From contig NZ_FPAQ01000026.1 in assembly GCF_900116405.1 (NCBI RefSeq), positions 1-56,792 on the forward strand: a stretch of DNA of 56,792 nucleotides, in the 5' to 3' direction. Source of the DNA: Halomonas saccharevitans. Its GTDB lineage: Bacteria > Pseudomonadota > Gammaproteobacteria > Pseudomonadales > Halomonadaceae. The stretch's first letter is position 1; every line of letters starts with the position of its first letter. A model generated the notes under the pieces. That model did no database searches. It was not told the origin of the DNA and saw nothing but the letters and a program-made list of their open reading frames with translations. Positions 36,282 through 45,999 of the stretch are shown in pieces. The position numbers and the translations under genes were made by a program.

Positions 36282-37661
36282 CTATTCGGGTATTCCGCCC
36301 CGCGTCAGCGCGGCGGGGTCGAGCAGGCGCTCGAGCTCCCCTCGCGACAGCTCGGTCTGCTCTTCGGCCACCTCGATGATCGGACGCCCCGCCTGATAGG
36401 CCTGCTTGGCGATGGCCGCCGCCGCGTCGTAGCCGATCACCGCATTGAGCGCCGTCACCAGGATGGGGTTGCGCGCCAGGGGCCCCTCGAGGTGATCGTG
36501 ACGCACCGTGAAGGTGGCGATGGCCCGGTCGGCGAGCAGTCGGCTGGTGTGGGTCATCAGGGTGATCGAGGTCAGCAGGTTGCTGGCCACCAGCGGCAGC
36601 ATGACGTTGAGCTGGAAGTTGCCGCTCTGGCCGGCCACCGTGATTGCCGTGTCGAGCCCGATCACCTGGGCGGCCGCCTGGGCGGCGGACTCGGGAATCA
36701 CCGGGTTGACCTTGCCCGGCATGATCGAGCTGCCAGGCTGCAGGGCCTCGAGCTCGATCTCGCCGAGCCCGGCCAGCGGGCCGGAGTTCATCCAGCGCAG
36801 GTCGTTGGCAATCTTCATGATCACGCAGGCCAGCCCCTTGAGCTGCCCCGAGAGCTCCACGGCGGCGTCCTGGGAGCCAAGACTCGCGAAGAAACTGTCG
36901 TTGGGCGAGAAGGCAAGCCCCGTCTGCTCGCTCAGCTCACGTGCCATGCGCGGGGCGAACTCCGCATGGGCGTTGATGCCGGTACCCACCGCCGTGCCTC
37001 CCTGGGCGAGGCGACAGAGCCGGATCAGGGCGCTGTCGAGGCGCTCGATGGCCTGGCCTACCTGGCTCGACCAGCCCCCCAGCTCCTGACTCATGCGCAG
37101 CGGCATGGCGTCCATCAGGTGCGTACGGCCGGTCTTGACCACATCGTCGAGCTCGGCGGACCGCGTATCGATGGTCGCGCGCAGGTGCTCGAGGGCCGGG
37201 CGCAGCTCGCCGGTCACCGCCAGCGCCGCCGAGAGGTGAATCGCCGTAGGAATCACGTCGTTGCTCGACTGTCCCATGTTGACGTGGTCGTTGGCACCGA
37301 CCTCCGTCCCGTCGCGACTGGCGTACCGAGCGATCACCTCATTGACGTTCATGTTGCTCGAGGTGCCAGAACCGGTCTGGAAGACGTCCACCGGGAAATG
37401 GTCGTCGAGGTGCCCGGCGAGCACCGCCTCGGCGGCGGCGACGATCTGGCGTGACCGAGCATCGTCCAGCTGTCCCAGCTCGCGGTTGACCCGCGCCGCC
37501 GCCAGCTTGATGCGGGCGATGGCATGGATGAAGGCCGTCGGCATGGGCTGGCCGGAGACGGGGAAGTTGTTGATCGCCCGCTGGGTCTGGGCCCCGTAGA
37601 GAGCCTCCCTGGGCACCTCCAGCTCGCCCATGCTATCGCGCTCGATACGATGATCGTTCAT
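36282..37661 (-). CDS. fumC: Class II fumarate hydratase FumC
   Basis: 459 residues, the usual length for the iron-independent fumarase of the TCA cycle. The superfamily signature is GSSIMPGKVNP; QTGSGTSSNMNVNEVIA, VNMGQSSNDVIPTA and KTGRTHLMDAMPL form the active site with residues from three subunits. ATG 37661 has GAGGAGG at about eight bases. The longer open frame upstream is not conserved. Aspartase is the main alternative, but the NMNVNEVIA and SQDAAVELSG blocks favour fumarase. Confidence 0.93.
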   Translation of the reverse strand: MNDHRIERDSMGELEVPREALYGAQTQRAINNFPVSGQPMPTAFIHAIARIKLAAARVNRELGQLDDARSRQIVAAAEAVLAGHLDDHFPVDVFQTGSGTSSNMNVNEVIARYASRDGTEVGANDHVNMGQSSNDVIPTAIHLSAALAVTGELRPALEHLRATIDTRSAELDDVVKTGRTHLMDAMPLRMSQELGGWSSQVGQAIERLDSALIRLCRLAQGGTAVGTGINAHAEFAPRMARELSEQTGLAFSPNDSFFASLGSQDAAVELSGQLKGLACVIMKIANDLRWMNSGPLAGLGEIELEALQPGSSIMPGKVNPVIPESAAQAAAQVIGLDTAITVAGQSGNFQLNVMLPLVASNLLTSITLMTHTSRLLADRAIATFTVRHDHLEGPLARNPILVTALNAVIGYDAAAAIAKQAYQAGRPIIEVAEEQTELSRGELERLLDPAALTRGGIPE

Positions 37662-37855
37662 GTCCGGTTCCTCCTCTGTCGGGCTCGCGGCCCTGCGCTG
37701 AACGGCCTTTTTCATCTGTCCTCTCACCATGGTGGCGCTATCGGCAGGGTGCAAGGTCCCTGCCTCCCCTGGCCGCACCTGATAGACGCGCGGATCACGG
37801 CACCCGGCATGGAGCGTCGACGATTCGGCACAGGCAAGTAAGTTGACGTCTCGCA

Positions 37856-37897
37856 TGTTGCAGCGCACAAACCTCTCTGCTATTGTGCGTTGCAACA
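37856..37897. promoter_or_regulatory. Palindrome overlapping the phasin promoter
   Basis: TGTTGCAGCGCACAA (37856-37870) and TTGTGCGTTGCAACA (37883-37897) are inverted repeats that match at 14 of 15 positions with a 12-base spacer. A possible promoter lies inside: TTGCAG (37858-37863), 17 bases, TATTGT (37881-37886). A regulator bound here would cover the -35. The gap 37662-37981 holds nothing else recognisable. The TTGCA-rich arms recall the sites of PHA regulators such as PhaR, but that is inference. Confidence 0.6.
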
Positions 37898-37981
37898 GAG
37901 ATGGTAATTGCCAAAGCGAGAAGGCATCGGCACCCCGCCACGGCCTTCGAAAATATCCGAAATCCCTGGGAGGGAATCACG

Positions 37982-38350
37982 ATGCAAAACTTCGACACCA
38001 AGCAGTTCACCGAACAGTTCGAATCCATGTTCTTCGGCCCGGCCCGCGCCTACGCCGCCCTGTCCGTGGACTACACCGAGAAGCTGGTCAACGCCCAGCT
38101 CGACGCCGGCAAGGCCTACACCGATACCGGCGTGGCCCAGCTGCGCAGCCTAATGAACGTCAAGGATGCCGAGGGCCTGAAGTCCTACATGGAAGGCCAG
38201 CAGAAGGTCGCCAAGGACCTGACCGAGCGCCTGAAAGGCGACGCCGAGAAGGTGGTGTCCCTGCAGCAGGACTTCGTCCAGCAGAGCCAGAAGCTGACCG
38301 AAGAGAACGTCAAGCAGGCAACCGACACGGCGACCAAGGCCGCCAAGTAA
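37982..38350 (+). CDS. Phasin family protein
   Basis: A 122-residue, helix-rich protein without signal or membrane segments. It has the phasin layout: FTEQFESMFFGPARAYAALSVDYTEKLVNAQLDAGKAYTD, then a long amphipathic helix and an Ala/Lys/Thr-rich tail. Phasins coat polyhydroxyalkanoate granules. GGAGG lies eight bases before ATG 37982; an in-frame ATG at 37883 lies within the promoter palindrome and is unlikely. It is monocistronic, with its own promoter and terminator. No PHA synthase is in this window. Confidence 0.85.
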   Translation: MQNFDTKQFTEQFESMFFGPARAYAALSVDYTEKLVNAQLDAGKAYTDTGVAQLRSLMNVKDAEGLKSYMEGQQKVAKDLTERLKGDAEKVVSLQQDFVQQSQKLTEENVKQATDTATKAAK

Positions 38351-38406
38351 GCCTGACGGCGTCGGCCCAGCCGACGCCTGCTTGACTCGCCCTGCGGGTC
38401 AACGAG

Positions 38407-38440
38407 AACGGGCCGCCGATCGATGATCGGCGGCCCGTTT
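38407..38440 (+). terminator. Terminator of the phasin gene
   Basis: A perfect 15-base-pair stem (38407-38421 with 38425-38439) with a three-base loop, ending in a short TTT stretch. Confidence 0.8.
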
Positions 38441-38492
38441 GCGTTATGCTCTCTCCTCACGGCATCCCATCCACCGCTTGCGGAGAGTGAAC

Positions 38493-39050
38493 ATGACACG
38501 CTGGATCCTTCTCATCCTGGTGGGGCTTGCGCTTTCCGGGTGTCAGATCATCGAGCCACGCTATCCCGGCGGGCCCAGCGGGCAGAGCGAGCGCGTCGAG
38601 GTGATCGAGCGTGGCACGAGGGCCCCGGACGAGCGCGCCGCTCGTCCCTCAGCCGACGGGCGCGTCGCCCGCCAGGTGGCCTTCCCGGCCGACGAGTACG
38701 CCACCCTCTCGAAGCGCGGCAGTGCCGCGATCAGCGGCCGCCTGACGATCGGCGGCCGCCCGATGGCCGACCGCTCGGTGTCGGTGGCACCCATCACCAC
38801 CTACTCCGCCGAGGCCGCAGAACAGGCGCTGGCCGGCCGCGCCGTAGAGCCCGCCGACCCTCGGGCGAGGGCCTACACCCACACCACGCGAACCGACGCC
38901 GATGGCCGCTTCCGACTGAACGGCCTGCCGGCCGGCGAGTTCTACGTCTCGAGCAGCGCCCGGGATCCCGTCAGCGGCCAGACGCGGGTGATCATCCAGC
39001 AGGTCAGCCTGGGCAACGGGCAGAGTCGACGCATCGAACTCAGCCGCTAG
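38493..39050 (+). CDS. Lipoprotein with carboxypeptidase-regulatory-like domain
   Basis: 185 residues. The signal MTRWILLILVGLALSGC has a clear lipobox (LSGC, Cys17), so the protein should be lipidated. A polar Arg/Glu-rich region follows, then ISGRLTIGGRPMADRSVSV and TRTDADGRFRLNGLPAGEFYVSS, the pattern of the carboxypeptidase-regulatory-like beta sandwich. Function unknown; such domains serve in binding at the envelope. GGAGAG lies before ATG 38493. It converges on hda with a 14-base gap. Confidence 0.8.
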   Translation: MTRWILLILVGLALSGCQIIEPRYPGGPSGQSERVEVIERGTRAPDERAARPSADGRVARQVAFPADEYATLSKRGSAAISGRLTIGGRPMADRSVSVAPITTYSAEAAEQALAGRAVEPADPRARAYTHTTRTDADGRFRLNGLPAGEFYVSSSARDPVSGQTRVIIQQVSLGNGQSRRIELSR

Positions 39051-39064
39051 TCGAGGCGGGCCGG

Positions 39065-39766
39065 CTACCAGCCAAGCGACTGCTTGACGAAGGGAATGGT
39101 CAGCTTGCGCTGGGCGGAGAGCGAGGCGCGATCCAGCACCGCCAGGGTCTCGAACAGGGCATCCAGGCGCCGTGGACCGCGGTGCAGGATATAGCGGGCC
39201 ACCTCATCGGGCAGCTGCATGCCACGCCCCTTGGCCCTCAGCTGCAATGCGGCCAGGCGGCCAGGGTCGTCGAGCCCCTGCAGGTGGAAGGTCATGCCCC
39301 AGGTAAGGCGCGAGGCGAGGTCCGGTAGCTTCACCGGCAGCTGCCGGGGCGGCGCCTCGGCGGCGATCACCAGTCGCTTGCCGGCGTCACGCAGGCGGTT
39401 GAAGGCGTGGAACAGCGCCTCTTCCCAACGCTTGCGCCCGACGACTCGCTCGAGGTCATCGATCGCCACCAGGTCCAGCCGCTCGATCTCCTCGAGCATC
39501 AGTGGCGGGAAGTGGCCGAGCTCCGCCAGCGGCAGATAGAGCGCCCGACCGTCGCGATCGGAGGCGGCATGGCAGGCGGCCTGCAGCAGGTGGCTGCGCC
39601 CCGTGCCCGCCGCACCCCACACGTAGAGGAAGGGCTCACCGTCATCGTCGAGCTGGTGCACGAGCCGGTCGACCAGGGTCGCGTTGGGCCCGGGGTGGAA
39701 GTTGGCGAAGGTGGCGTCGTCGCGAAGCCCCACGCCCAGTGGCAACTGCGCGGGTGCTCGACTCAT
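39065..39766 (-). CDS. hda: DnaA inactivator Hda
   Basis: A 233-residue AAA+ protein homologous to domain III of DnaA. QLPLGV at 7-12 is the sliding-clamp-binding motif needed for regulatory inactivation of DnaA. The P-loop is WGAAGTGRSHLL near residue 50, and DLVAIDDLERV is the Walker B. With the clamp it stimulates ATP hydrolysis by DnaA after initiation. Its ATG overlaps the stop of the upstream permease gene (ATGA), the same pairing seen in many gammaproteobacteria. Confidence 0.93.
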   Translation of the reverse strand: MSRAPAQLPLGVGLRDDATFANFHPGPNATLVDRLVHQLDDDGEPFLYVWGAAGTGRSHLLQAACHAASDRDGRALYLPLAELGHFPPLMLEEIERLDLVAIDDLERVVGRKRWEEALFHAFNRLRDAGKRLVIAAEAPPRQLPVKLPDLASRLTWGMTFHLQGLDDPGRLAALQLRAKGRGMQLPDEVARYILHRGPRRLDALFETLAVLDRASLSAQRKLTIPFVKQSLGW

Positions 39767-40842
39767 GGCGACTCCTCGTCGTGGATTCGTGAACGACCGG
39801 CATCATACAAGGTGCTGTTTTTATAGTGATCGTGGAGATAACGCAACACCACCATCAGCATGGCGGCCACCGGCAGCGCCAACAGCACGCCGGTGAAGCC
39901 GAACAGCTGGCCGCCCGCCAGCACGGCGAAGATCACCGCCACCGGGTGCAGGCCGATCTTGTCGCCCAAGAGCTTGGGCTGTAGTACCACGCTCTCGACC
40001 AGCTGGCCGAAGCCGAATACCGCGCCCACGCCGAGCAGGATCAGGAGGTCGCCAAACTGGAAGAAGGCCACCACCCCGGCCACCGAGATGCCGACGATCA
40101 CGCCGAGATAGGGCACGATGCTGGCCAGTCCGGCGAGCAGCCCGATCAGCAGGCCGAAGCGCACGCCGAGCAGCGTCAGCCCCACCGCATAGATCACCCC
40201 CAGGCAGAGCATGACGATCAGCTGACCGCGCAGGAAGGCGGAGAGCACCTCGTCACACTCGCCGGCCAGGCGCACCGCGGCAGGCTCCCAGCGCCGCGGC
40301 AGCGAGGCCCGCACCTTGCCGACCAGGACGTCCCAGTCGAGCAGCAGGTAGAAGGTCACCACCGGGATCAGCGCCAGGTTGGCGATCCAGGCCGCCACCG
40401 CGAGGCCCGAGCGCGACACCTGGGCCAGCAGGCTGGCGGCGAAGGTGCCGGTCTCCTTCCAGTTGTCGACGAAGGCCTGGCGCATCTGGTCGATGTCGGT
40501 GGAGAGATCCAGGCCGGTCAACGCCTGCACGCGCGGCACCACGCTCTGCTGCACCCAGTTGAGCACCGCCGGCAGGGAGTCGATGACCTGACCGAGCTGC
40601 CGCCCGAAGATCGGCACCACCACCAGCAGGACGAGCACGATGACAAGGCTCAACAGCAGGAACACCAGCGAGACCGCCAGCCGCCGGGAAAGCCCCCAGG
40701 TTTCCAACCGGTCGGTCAGAGGGTCGCCCAGGTAGGCCAGGATCATGCTGACGAAGAACGGCATCAGCACCGGCTCGATACTGATCAAGAACCATAGCGC
40801 CAGCGCTGTACACGCCGCCACCACCCACCACTGTCTGCGCAT
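39763..40842 (-). CDS. AI-2E/PerM family membrane protein
   Basis: 359 residues with about eight hydrophobic segments. The family marks are MPFFVSMILAYLGDPL near the N-terminus, a cytoplasmic region of about 90 residues, and the GLLAGLASIVPYLGVIVG and LLGDKIGLHPVAVIFAVLAGG blocks. E. coli relatives include PerM and the exporter TqsA; substrates differ between members. It is co-transcribed with hda. Confidence 0.85.
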   Translation of the reverse strand: MRRQWWVVAACTALALWFLISIEPVLMPFFVSMILAYLGDPLTDRLETWGLSRRLAVSLVFLLLSLVIVLVLLVVVPIFGRQLGQVIDSLPAVLNWVQQSVVPRVQALTGLDLSTDIDQMRQAFVDNWKETGTFAASLLAQVSRSGLAVAAWIANLALIPVVTFYLLLDWDVLVGKVRASLPRRWEPAAVRLAGECDEVLSAFLRGQLIVMLCLGVIYAVGLTLLGVRFGLLIGLLAGLASIVPYLGVIVGISVAGVVAFFQFGDLLILLGVGAVFGFGQLVESVVLQPKLLGDKIGLHPVAVIFAVLAGGQLFGFTGVLLALPVAAMLMVVLRYLHDHYKNSTLYDAGRSRIHDEESP

Positions 40843-40874
40843 CGTCTCCTCCCTGTATCGACACGGCCGTCAGG

Positions 40875-40903
40875 CTGCCAGCCGCGCGTCGTGATGCTAC
40901 AAT
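40875..40903 (+). promoter_or_regulatory. Sigma-70 promoter of purM-purN
   Basis: CTGCCA (40875-40880) and TACAAT (40898-40903) are separated by 17 bases. The -10 matches five of six positions. It lies 75 bases before purM. I see no clear PurR box. Confidence 0.5.
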
Positions 40904-40978
40904 TCCTTCCCCGAACCCGACCGTCGCGCCGCGCCCGGCGACAGGCCTCGCGACCGCCATTCTCATACAGGAAGCGTC

Positions 40979-42048
<1,070 letters not shown>

Positions 42049-42052
<4 letters not shown>

Positions 42053-42789
42053 GCGGGACCGACTACCAGAGCGACACCCTGAACGCCTTCACCCCCGAGC
42101 CGAGCGAGGCTCGGCGAGTGGTGGTGCTGATCTCCGGCAGCGGCAGCAACCTCCAGGCGCTGATCGAAGCCCAGGCGCATGACGAGCTGGGCGGCGAGAT
42201 CGTCGCGGTGATCTCCAACCAGCCGGACGCCTACGGCCTGAAGCGCGCCCGGGATGCCGGCATCGACGCCGTGGCCCTGCCCCATCGCGAGTACGACAGC
42301 CGCGAGGCCTACGACGGCGCGCTGATCAAGGTGATCGAGCGGCACGAGCCCGACCTGATCGTGCTGGCGGGCTTCATGCGCATCCTCACGCCGCGCTTCG
42401 TCAACCGCTTCCTGGGCCGGATGCTCAACATCCACCCCTCGCTGCTGCCTGCCTATACCGGGCTGCACACCCATGCCCGGGCACTCGCCGACGGCGTGAC
42501 CGAGCACGGCTGCAGCATCCACTTCGTCACCGAGGAACTCGATGGTGGCCCGGTGGCCCTGCAGGCCGAGGTGGCCGTGGTGCCGGACGAGACCGAGGAG
42601 AGCCTCCAGGCCAAGGTGCAGGCCCGCGAGCACCTGATCTATCCGATCGCCGTGCGCTGGTTCCTGGAGGGGCGCCTGCAGCTCAAGGGCGACGCGGCCG
42701 CCATGGACGGCGTCGCGCTGCCGCCCACCGGCATGCGCCTCTCCCACGCCGACGCCGCGGAAGAGCTTGACGAGGACGTCGAGGAGTAG
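42049..42789 (+). CDS. purN: Phosphoribosylglycinamide formyltransferase PurN
   Basis: A 246-residue enzyme that transfers a formyl group from 10-formyl-THF to [19 protein letters not shown] binds phosphate, [13 protein letters not shown] and [18 protein letters not shown] carry the catalytic Asn and His, and the conserved Asp follows in [10 protein letters not shown]. The N-terminus is about 20 residues longer than in E. coli PurN and the C-terminus ends in an acidic tail, a common halophile feature. Co-transcribed with purM. Confidence 0.96.
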
Positions 42790-42811
42790 CTCCGTCTTCG
42801 AGTCTGCTAGC

Positions 42812-42853
42812 AACGAGACAGCCCCGCCGGCATCCGGCGGGGCTGTCTCGTTT
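42812..42853 (+). terminator. Terminator of purM-purN
   Basis: A perfect 19-base-pair stem (42812-42830 with 42834-42852) with a three-base CAT loop, then GTTT. It starts 23 bases past the purN stop. Confidence 0.88.
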
Positions 42854-42952
42854 ACGAGGCTCTATCGCAAACTCAAGAAAGCCGGCGATTTGCGCAGCGA
42901 GCGATGGCAGGCTGGGCGACGCCGGAGCGCAGAGCCGAGCGAAGCGACAAAC

Positions 42953-43021
42953 ATCCGGAGGATGGCCCCGAAGGGGCGAGGAACCGAAGGTTCCGAGTCA
43001 ACCGGAGTGTAGCCTGCTACA
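42953..43021. repeat. Hairpin-rich intergenic element downstream of dcd
   Basis: Four small perfect hairpins follow one another: ATCC-GGA-GGAT (42953-42963), GCCCC-GAA-GGGGC (42965-42977), GGAACC-GAA-GGTTCC (42980-42994) and TGTAGC-CT-GCTACA (43008-43021). This occupies the middle of the 42790-43097 gap, which has no gene. It looks like a structured repeat of the kind often scattered between bacterial genes, but only one copy is in this window. Confidence 0.6.
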
Positions 43022-43097
43022 TGATGATACGACCGGGCCGTCGCACCGGCACCGCCGGCGTCCAGGATGGCAAGCGCAGCAGCAAATCGGCGCTTTC

Positions 43098-43664
43098 TCA
43101 GGTGCGCGGCAGGGTCACACCCCTCTGCCCCATGTACTTGCCGCCGCGGTCCTTGTAGGAGGTCTCGCAGACCTCGTCGGACTCCAGGAACAGCATCTGT
43201 GCCACGCCCTCGTTGGCGTAGATGCGCGCCGGCAGGTTGGTGGTGTTGGAGAATTCCAGGGTCACGTGCCCTTCCCACTCGGGCTCCAGCGGCGTCACGT
43301 TGACGATGATGCCGCAGCGAGCATAGGTGGACTTGCCCAGGCAGATGGTCAGCACGCTGCGCGGGATGCGGAAGTACTCCACGGTGCGCGCCAGGGCGAA
43401 GGAGTTGGGCGGAATCACGCAGGCGTCGCCCTTGACGTCGACGAAGCTCTTCTCGTCGAAGCTCTTGGGGTCCACCACCGCGGAGTGGATGTTGGTGAAG
43501 ACCTTGAACTCGTCGGCGCAGCGCACATCGTAGCCGTAGCTGGACGTCCCGTAGGAGATCACTCGCCGCTCGTTCACGTAGCGCACCTGATCGGGCTCGA
43601 AGGGCTCGATCATCCCTTCCTGCTCGGCCATGCGGCGGATCCACTTGTCGGATTTGATGCTCAT
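43098..43664 (-). CDS. dcd: dCTP deaminase
   Basis: A 188-residue trimeric enzyme that converts dCTP to dUTP for dTMP synthesis. [13 protein letters not shown] begins the family, [13 protein letters not shown] follows, the catalytic glutamate is in [28 protein letters not shown], and [10 protein letters not shown] precedes the C-terminal lid. AGGA lies eight bases before ATG 43664; a GTG two codons upstream is possible. Confidence 0.96.
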   Translation of the reverse strand: MSIKSDKWIRRMAEQEGMIEPFEPDQVRYVNERRVISYGTSSYGYDVRCADEFKVFTNIHSAVVDPKSFDEKSFVDVKGDACVIPPNSFALARTVEYFRIPRSVLTICLGKSTYARCGIIVNVTPLEPEWEGHVTLEFSNTTNLPARIYANEGVAQMLFLESDEVCETSYKDRGGKYMGQRGVTLPRT

Positions 43665-43737
43665 CGACACGTCCTGAAGCTATCTGATGGAAAAAGCGCG
43701 CCGGTGGAAAAAACGCGGTAGGTAACAACGGCGCAAG

Positions 43738-43768
43738 AAAAACCGGGGCCACATCATAGCGGCCCCGG
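43738..43768 (-). terminator. Terminator of mrp
   Basis: CCGGGGCC (43743-43750) pairs with GGCCCCGG (43761-43768) around a ten-base loop; five T residues follow in the RNA sense. It lies about 55 bases past the mrp stop. Confidence 0.78.
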
Positions 43769-43822
43769 GCGGGAAGGTCACGGCAACTCGCCCTTGGCGG
43801 GCGGTGCCGGGCGAGCGTATCG

Positions 43823-44626
43823 TCACTCGCTGAAGGAGATCTCCGGCCCGTCGGGCGCCTGGCCGCGAATCTGCTCGGCCACCTGGCGGGCCATCTCGCG
43901 GAAACTCGCGGTCACCTCGCTCTCGGGCTCGGCCACCACGGTGGGCCGGCCGCCATCGGCTTGCTCACGGATCGCCAGGGTCAGCGGCAGCCGTCCGAGC
44001 ACGCGGGTCTCGTACTCGTCGGCGATGCGCTCACCGCCGCCCTCGCCGAAGATCGGCTCGCTGTGACCACACTGGGAACAGGTGTGCAGGCTCATGTTCT
44101 CCACCACGCCGAGCACCGGTACGTTGACCTTACGGAACATCTCGATGCCCTTGCGGGCGTCGAGCAGCGCGATGTCCTGGGGCGTAGTCACGATCACCGC
44201 GCCGTCCACCGGCACCTTCTGGGCCAGGGTCAGCTGGATGTCGCCGGTGCCCGGCGGCATGTCGATGAACAGGTAGTCCAGGTCATCCCACACCGTCTGA
44301 GTGAGCATCTGCTGGAAGGCCCCGGCCACCATCGGCCCACGCCACACCATCGGCTCGCGGACGTCGGCCAGGAAGGCCATGGACATGGCCTGGATGCCGT
44401 GGGCCTCGAGCGGCCGAAAGCGATTCTCGCCGGCGGACTGGGGACGCACGCCCTCGCCCACCCCGAGCATCTGTGCCTGGCTGGGACCGTAGATATCGGC
44501 ATCCAGGATCCCGACCCGGTAGCCCTCGGCGGCCATGGCCAGCGCCAGGTTGACGGTCACGGTGGACTTGCCCACCCCGCCCTTGCCGGATGCCACGGCG
44601 ACAATATGCTTGACCCCTTCGATCAC
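43823..44626 (-). CDS. mrp: Iron-sulfur cluster carrier protein Mrp (ApbC), short form
   Basis: A 267-residue ParA/MinD-like ATPase that carries and delivers [4Fe-4S] clusters. The deviant Walker A is GKGGVGKST at 14-22, DADIYGPSQAQML and DMPPGTGD follow, and C183-SQ-C186 is the cluster-binding CxxC. The start is GTG 44626 with AAGGAG at six bases. This form lacks the N-terminal DUF59/MIP18 domain found in many Mrp proteins; the frame upstream of the GTG shows no trace of it. Confidence 0.92.
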   Translation of the reverse strand: MIEGVKHIVAVASGKGGVGKSTVTVNLALAMAAEGYRVGILDADIYGPSQAQMLGVGEGVRPQSAGENRFRPLEAHGIQAMSMAFLADVREPMVWRGPMVAGAFQQMLTQTVWDDLDYLFIDMPPGTGDIQLTLAQKVPVDGAVIVTTPQDIALLDARKGIEMFRKVNVPVLGVVENMSLHTCSQCGHSEPIFGEGGGERIADEYETRVLGRLPLTLAIREQADGGRPTVVAEPESEVTASFREMARQVAEQIRGQAPDGPEISFSE

Positions 44627-44730
44627 GGATCGCTCCTTCTGCAGTTGGGGGTTGCCACGCGAGCGGCATGAGCGGCCAGTATACCCGCCGGGTCGCCCCG
44701 CCATGCAATGCCTGGCTTTCGAAGCCCGAA

Positions 44731-44761
44731 ACGAGAACGGCGAGCCGGTGGCTCGCCGTTC
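44731..44761 (-). terminator. Terminator of the coiled-coil protein gene
   Basis: A perfect 12-base-pair stem (44735-44746 with 44750-44761) with a three-base loop, followed in the RNA by TCGTTTCGG. It lies 29 bases past the stop. Confidence 0.65.
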
Positions 44762-44790
44762 GGAGGGTTGGGACGATCCCTCGGGATGGC

Positions 44791-45873
44791 TCAGTCGGGA
44801 TTGGTCTCCTGGGAGGCCTCGGCTTGCGGCTCGGATTCACCCTCAGAGTTGGCCTCGGCTTCCGGCTTGGCTTCGGCTTGCGGCTTGGCCTCGGCGGTTT
44901 CACTGTCGCTGGACTGAACGCTCTGATCCAGTTCAGCCAGCTCGCTGCGCCAGGTCTCGAGCTGGGTGTCCAGGCGCTCGAGCTGGGACTGGCGCGACTC
45001 GACCTGAGACTCGATCTTGGCCACCTCTTCACGGCCCAGCTTGATGGCGAGCTCGAGGTCCTCGAACATCTCGCGAGACTGGGCGACGTTTGAGCGGGCC
45101 TGCTCCAGCTCGCCTTGGGTCGCCTCGAGGGTCTCGGCGGCCTCGTTGCGGCTCGCCTCGAGCTCACTGATCTCCTGCTGGAGCGCCTCACGCGCCTCCT
45201 GCTTGGCGGCGATCTCCTCGTTAAGACCGGCCAGCGTCTCCTCGGCGGAGGCGCTCTCCTGCTGGAGCTCATCGAGCCGAGCCATGGCCTCGTCACGGGC
45301 AGCGACTGCCTCACTGCGTTCCTGCTCGGCCTGCTGACGGGCTGCTTCGGCTTCCTGGCGAGCCTGTTCGGCGGCCTGGCGTGCCTCTTCGGCCTGCTGG
45401 CGAGAGGTCTGGGCCTCATCGCGGGCCTGGGCGGCCTGCTGACGCTCCTCCTTCGTGGTCGCGAGCTCCTCCTCGGCGTTGGCAAGCGCTGCCTGGCGCT
45501 CCTCCAGGTCGGACTGTGCGGAGTTCACGGAGGCCTGTACCGCCTCGAGCTCGGTCTGCGCGGCGGCTATCTCGGCCCGAGTCCCCTCCAGCTCGGCCTC
45601 GGCGGCCTGCAGCTCTTCGCCAAGCACGGTGCGACGCGACTCGAGGTCATCGATGTTGCCGGCCGCGCTCTGCAACTCCTCGACGCGATCGGACAGCGAC
45701 GCATTCTCGGCCTGCACGGTATCGAGGCGCTCGCGGAGCGACTCCAGTGCCTCGTTGCTGGAACTGGAGCTCGACTGCGCCATCAGCGCCCAGATCAATG
45801 CGACCGCCGCAACGGCCGTCAGGCCCTTGACGCGGTTGTCCTTGAACAGCTCACTCATCGACGAATCTGCCAT
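44791..45873 (-). CDS. Membrane-anchored long coiled-coil protein
   Basis: A 360-residue protein of unknown function. Residues 1-14 are cytoplasmic, about 16-33 form one transmembrane helix (GLTAVAAVALIWALMAQ), a Ser run follows, and about 40-310 are an almost unbroken Ala/Glu/Gln/Arg coiled coil with long heptad stretches. The tail (about 320-360) is made of Glu/Ala/Pro-rich imperfect repeats (AEAKPQAEAKPEAEA). A single-pass protein with a long extracytoplasmic rod fits best. AGGGGGA lies eight bases before ATG 45873. It is monocistronic. Similar proteins are usually annotated as SMC-like or hypothetical because coiled coils match each other by composition. Confidence 0.75.
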   Translation of the reverse strand: MADSSMSELFKDNRVKGLTAVAAVALIWALMAQSSSSSSNEALESLRERLDTVQAENASLSDRVEELQSAAGNIDDLESRRTVLGEELQAAEAELEGTRAEIAAAQTELEAVQASVNSAQSDLEERQAALANAEEELATTKEERQQAAQARDEAQTSRQQAEEARQAAEQARQEAEAARQQAEQERSEAVAARDEAMARLDELQQESASAEETLAGLNEEIAAKQEAREALQQEISELEASRNEAAETLEATQGELEQARSNVAQSREMFEDLELAIKLGREEVAKIESQVESRQSQLERLDTQLETWRSELAELDQSVQSSDSETAEAKPQAEAKPEAEANSEGESEPQAEASQETNPD

Positions 45874-45999
45874 CGGCGAGTCCCCCTGAATAATTGGGTG
45901 TCGGTCGCCGGCCAAACTCGGCCGGCCATCATGGTGTCGTCTTCCAGCATACACGCCCAACCGGCGACCGCCACCCGAGCGACGATGACGCCGTCAACG

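Noticed and set aside
38607..39035. Alternative longer start for the lipoprotein gene at 38439
   Set aside because: The upstream start lies against the phasin terminator and would bury the lipoprotein signal; ATG 38493 has a ribosome site and a clean lipobox.
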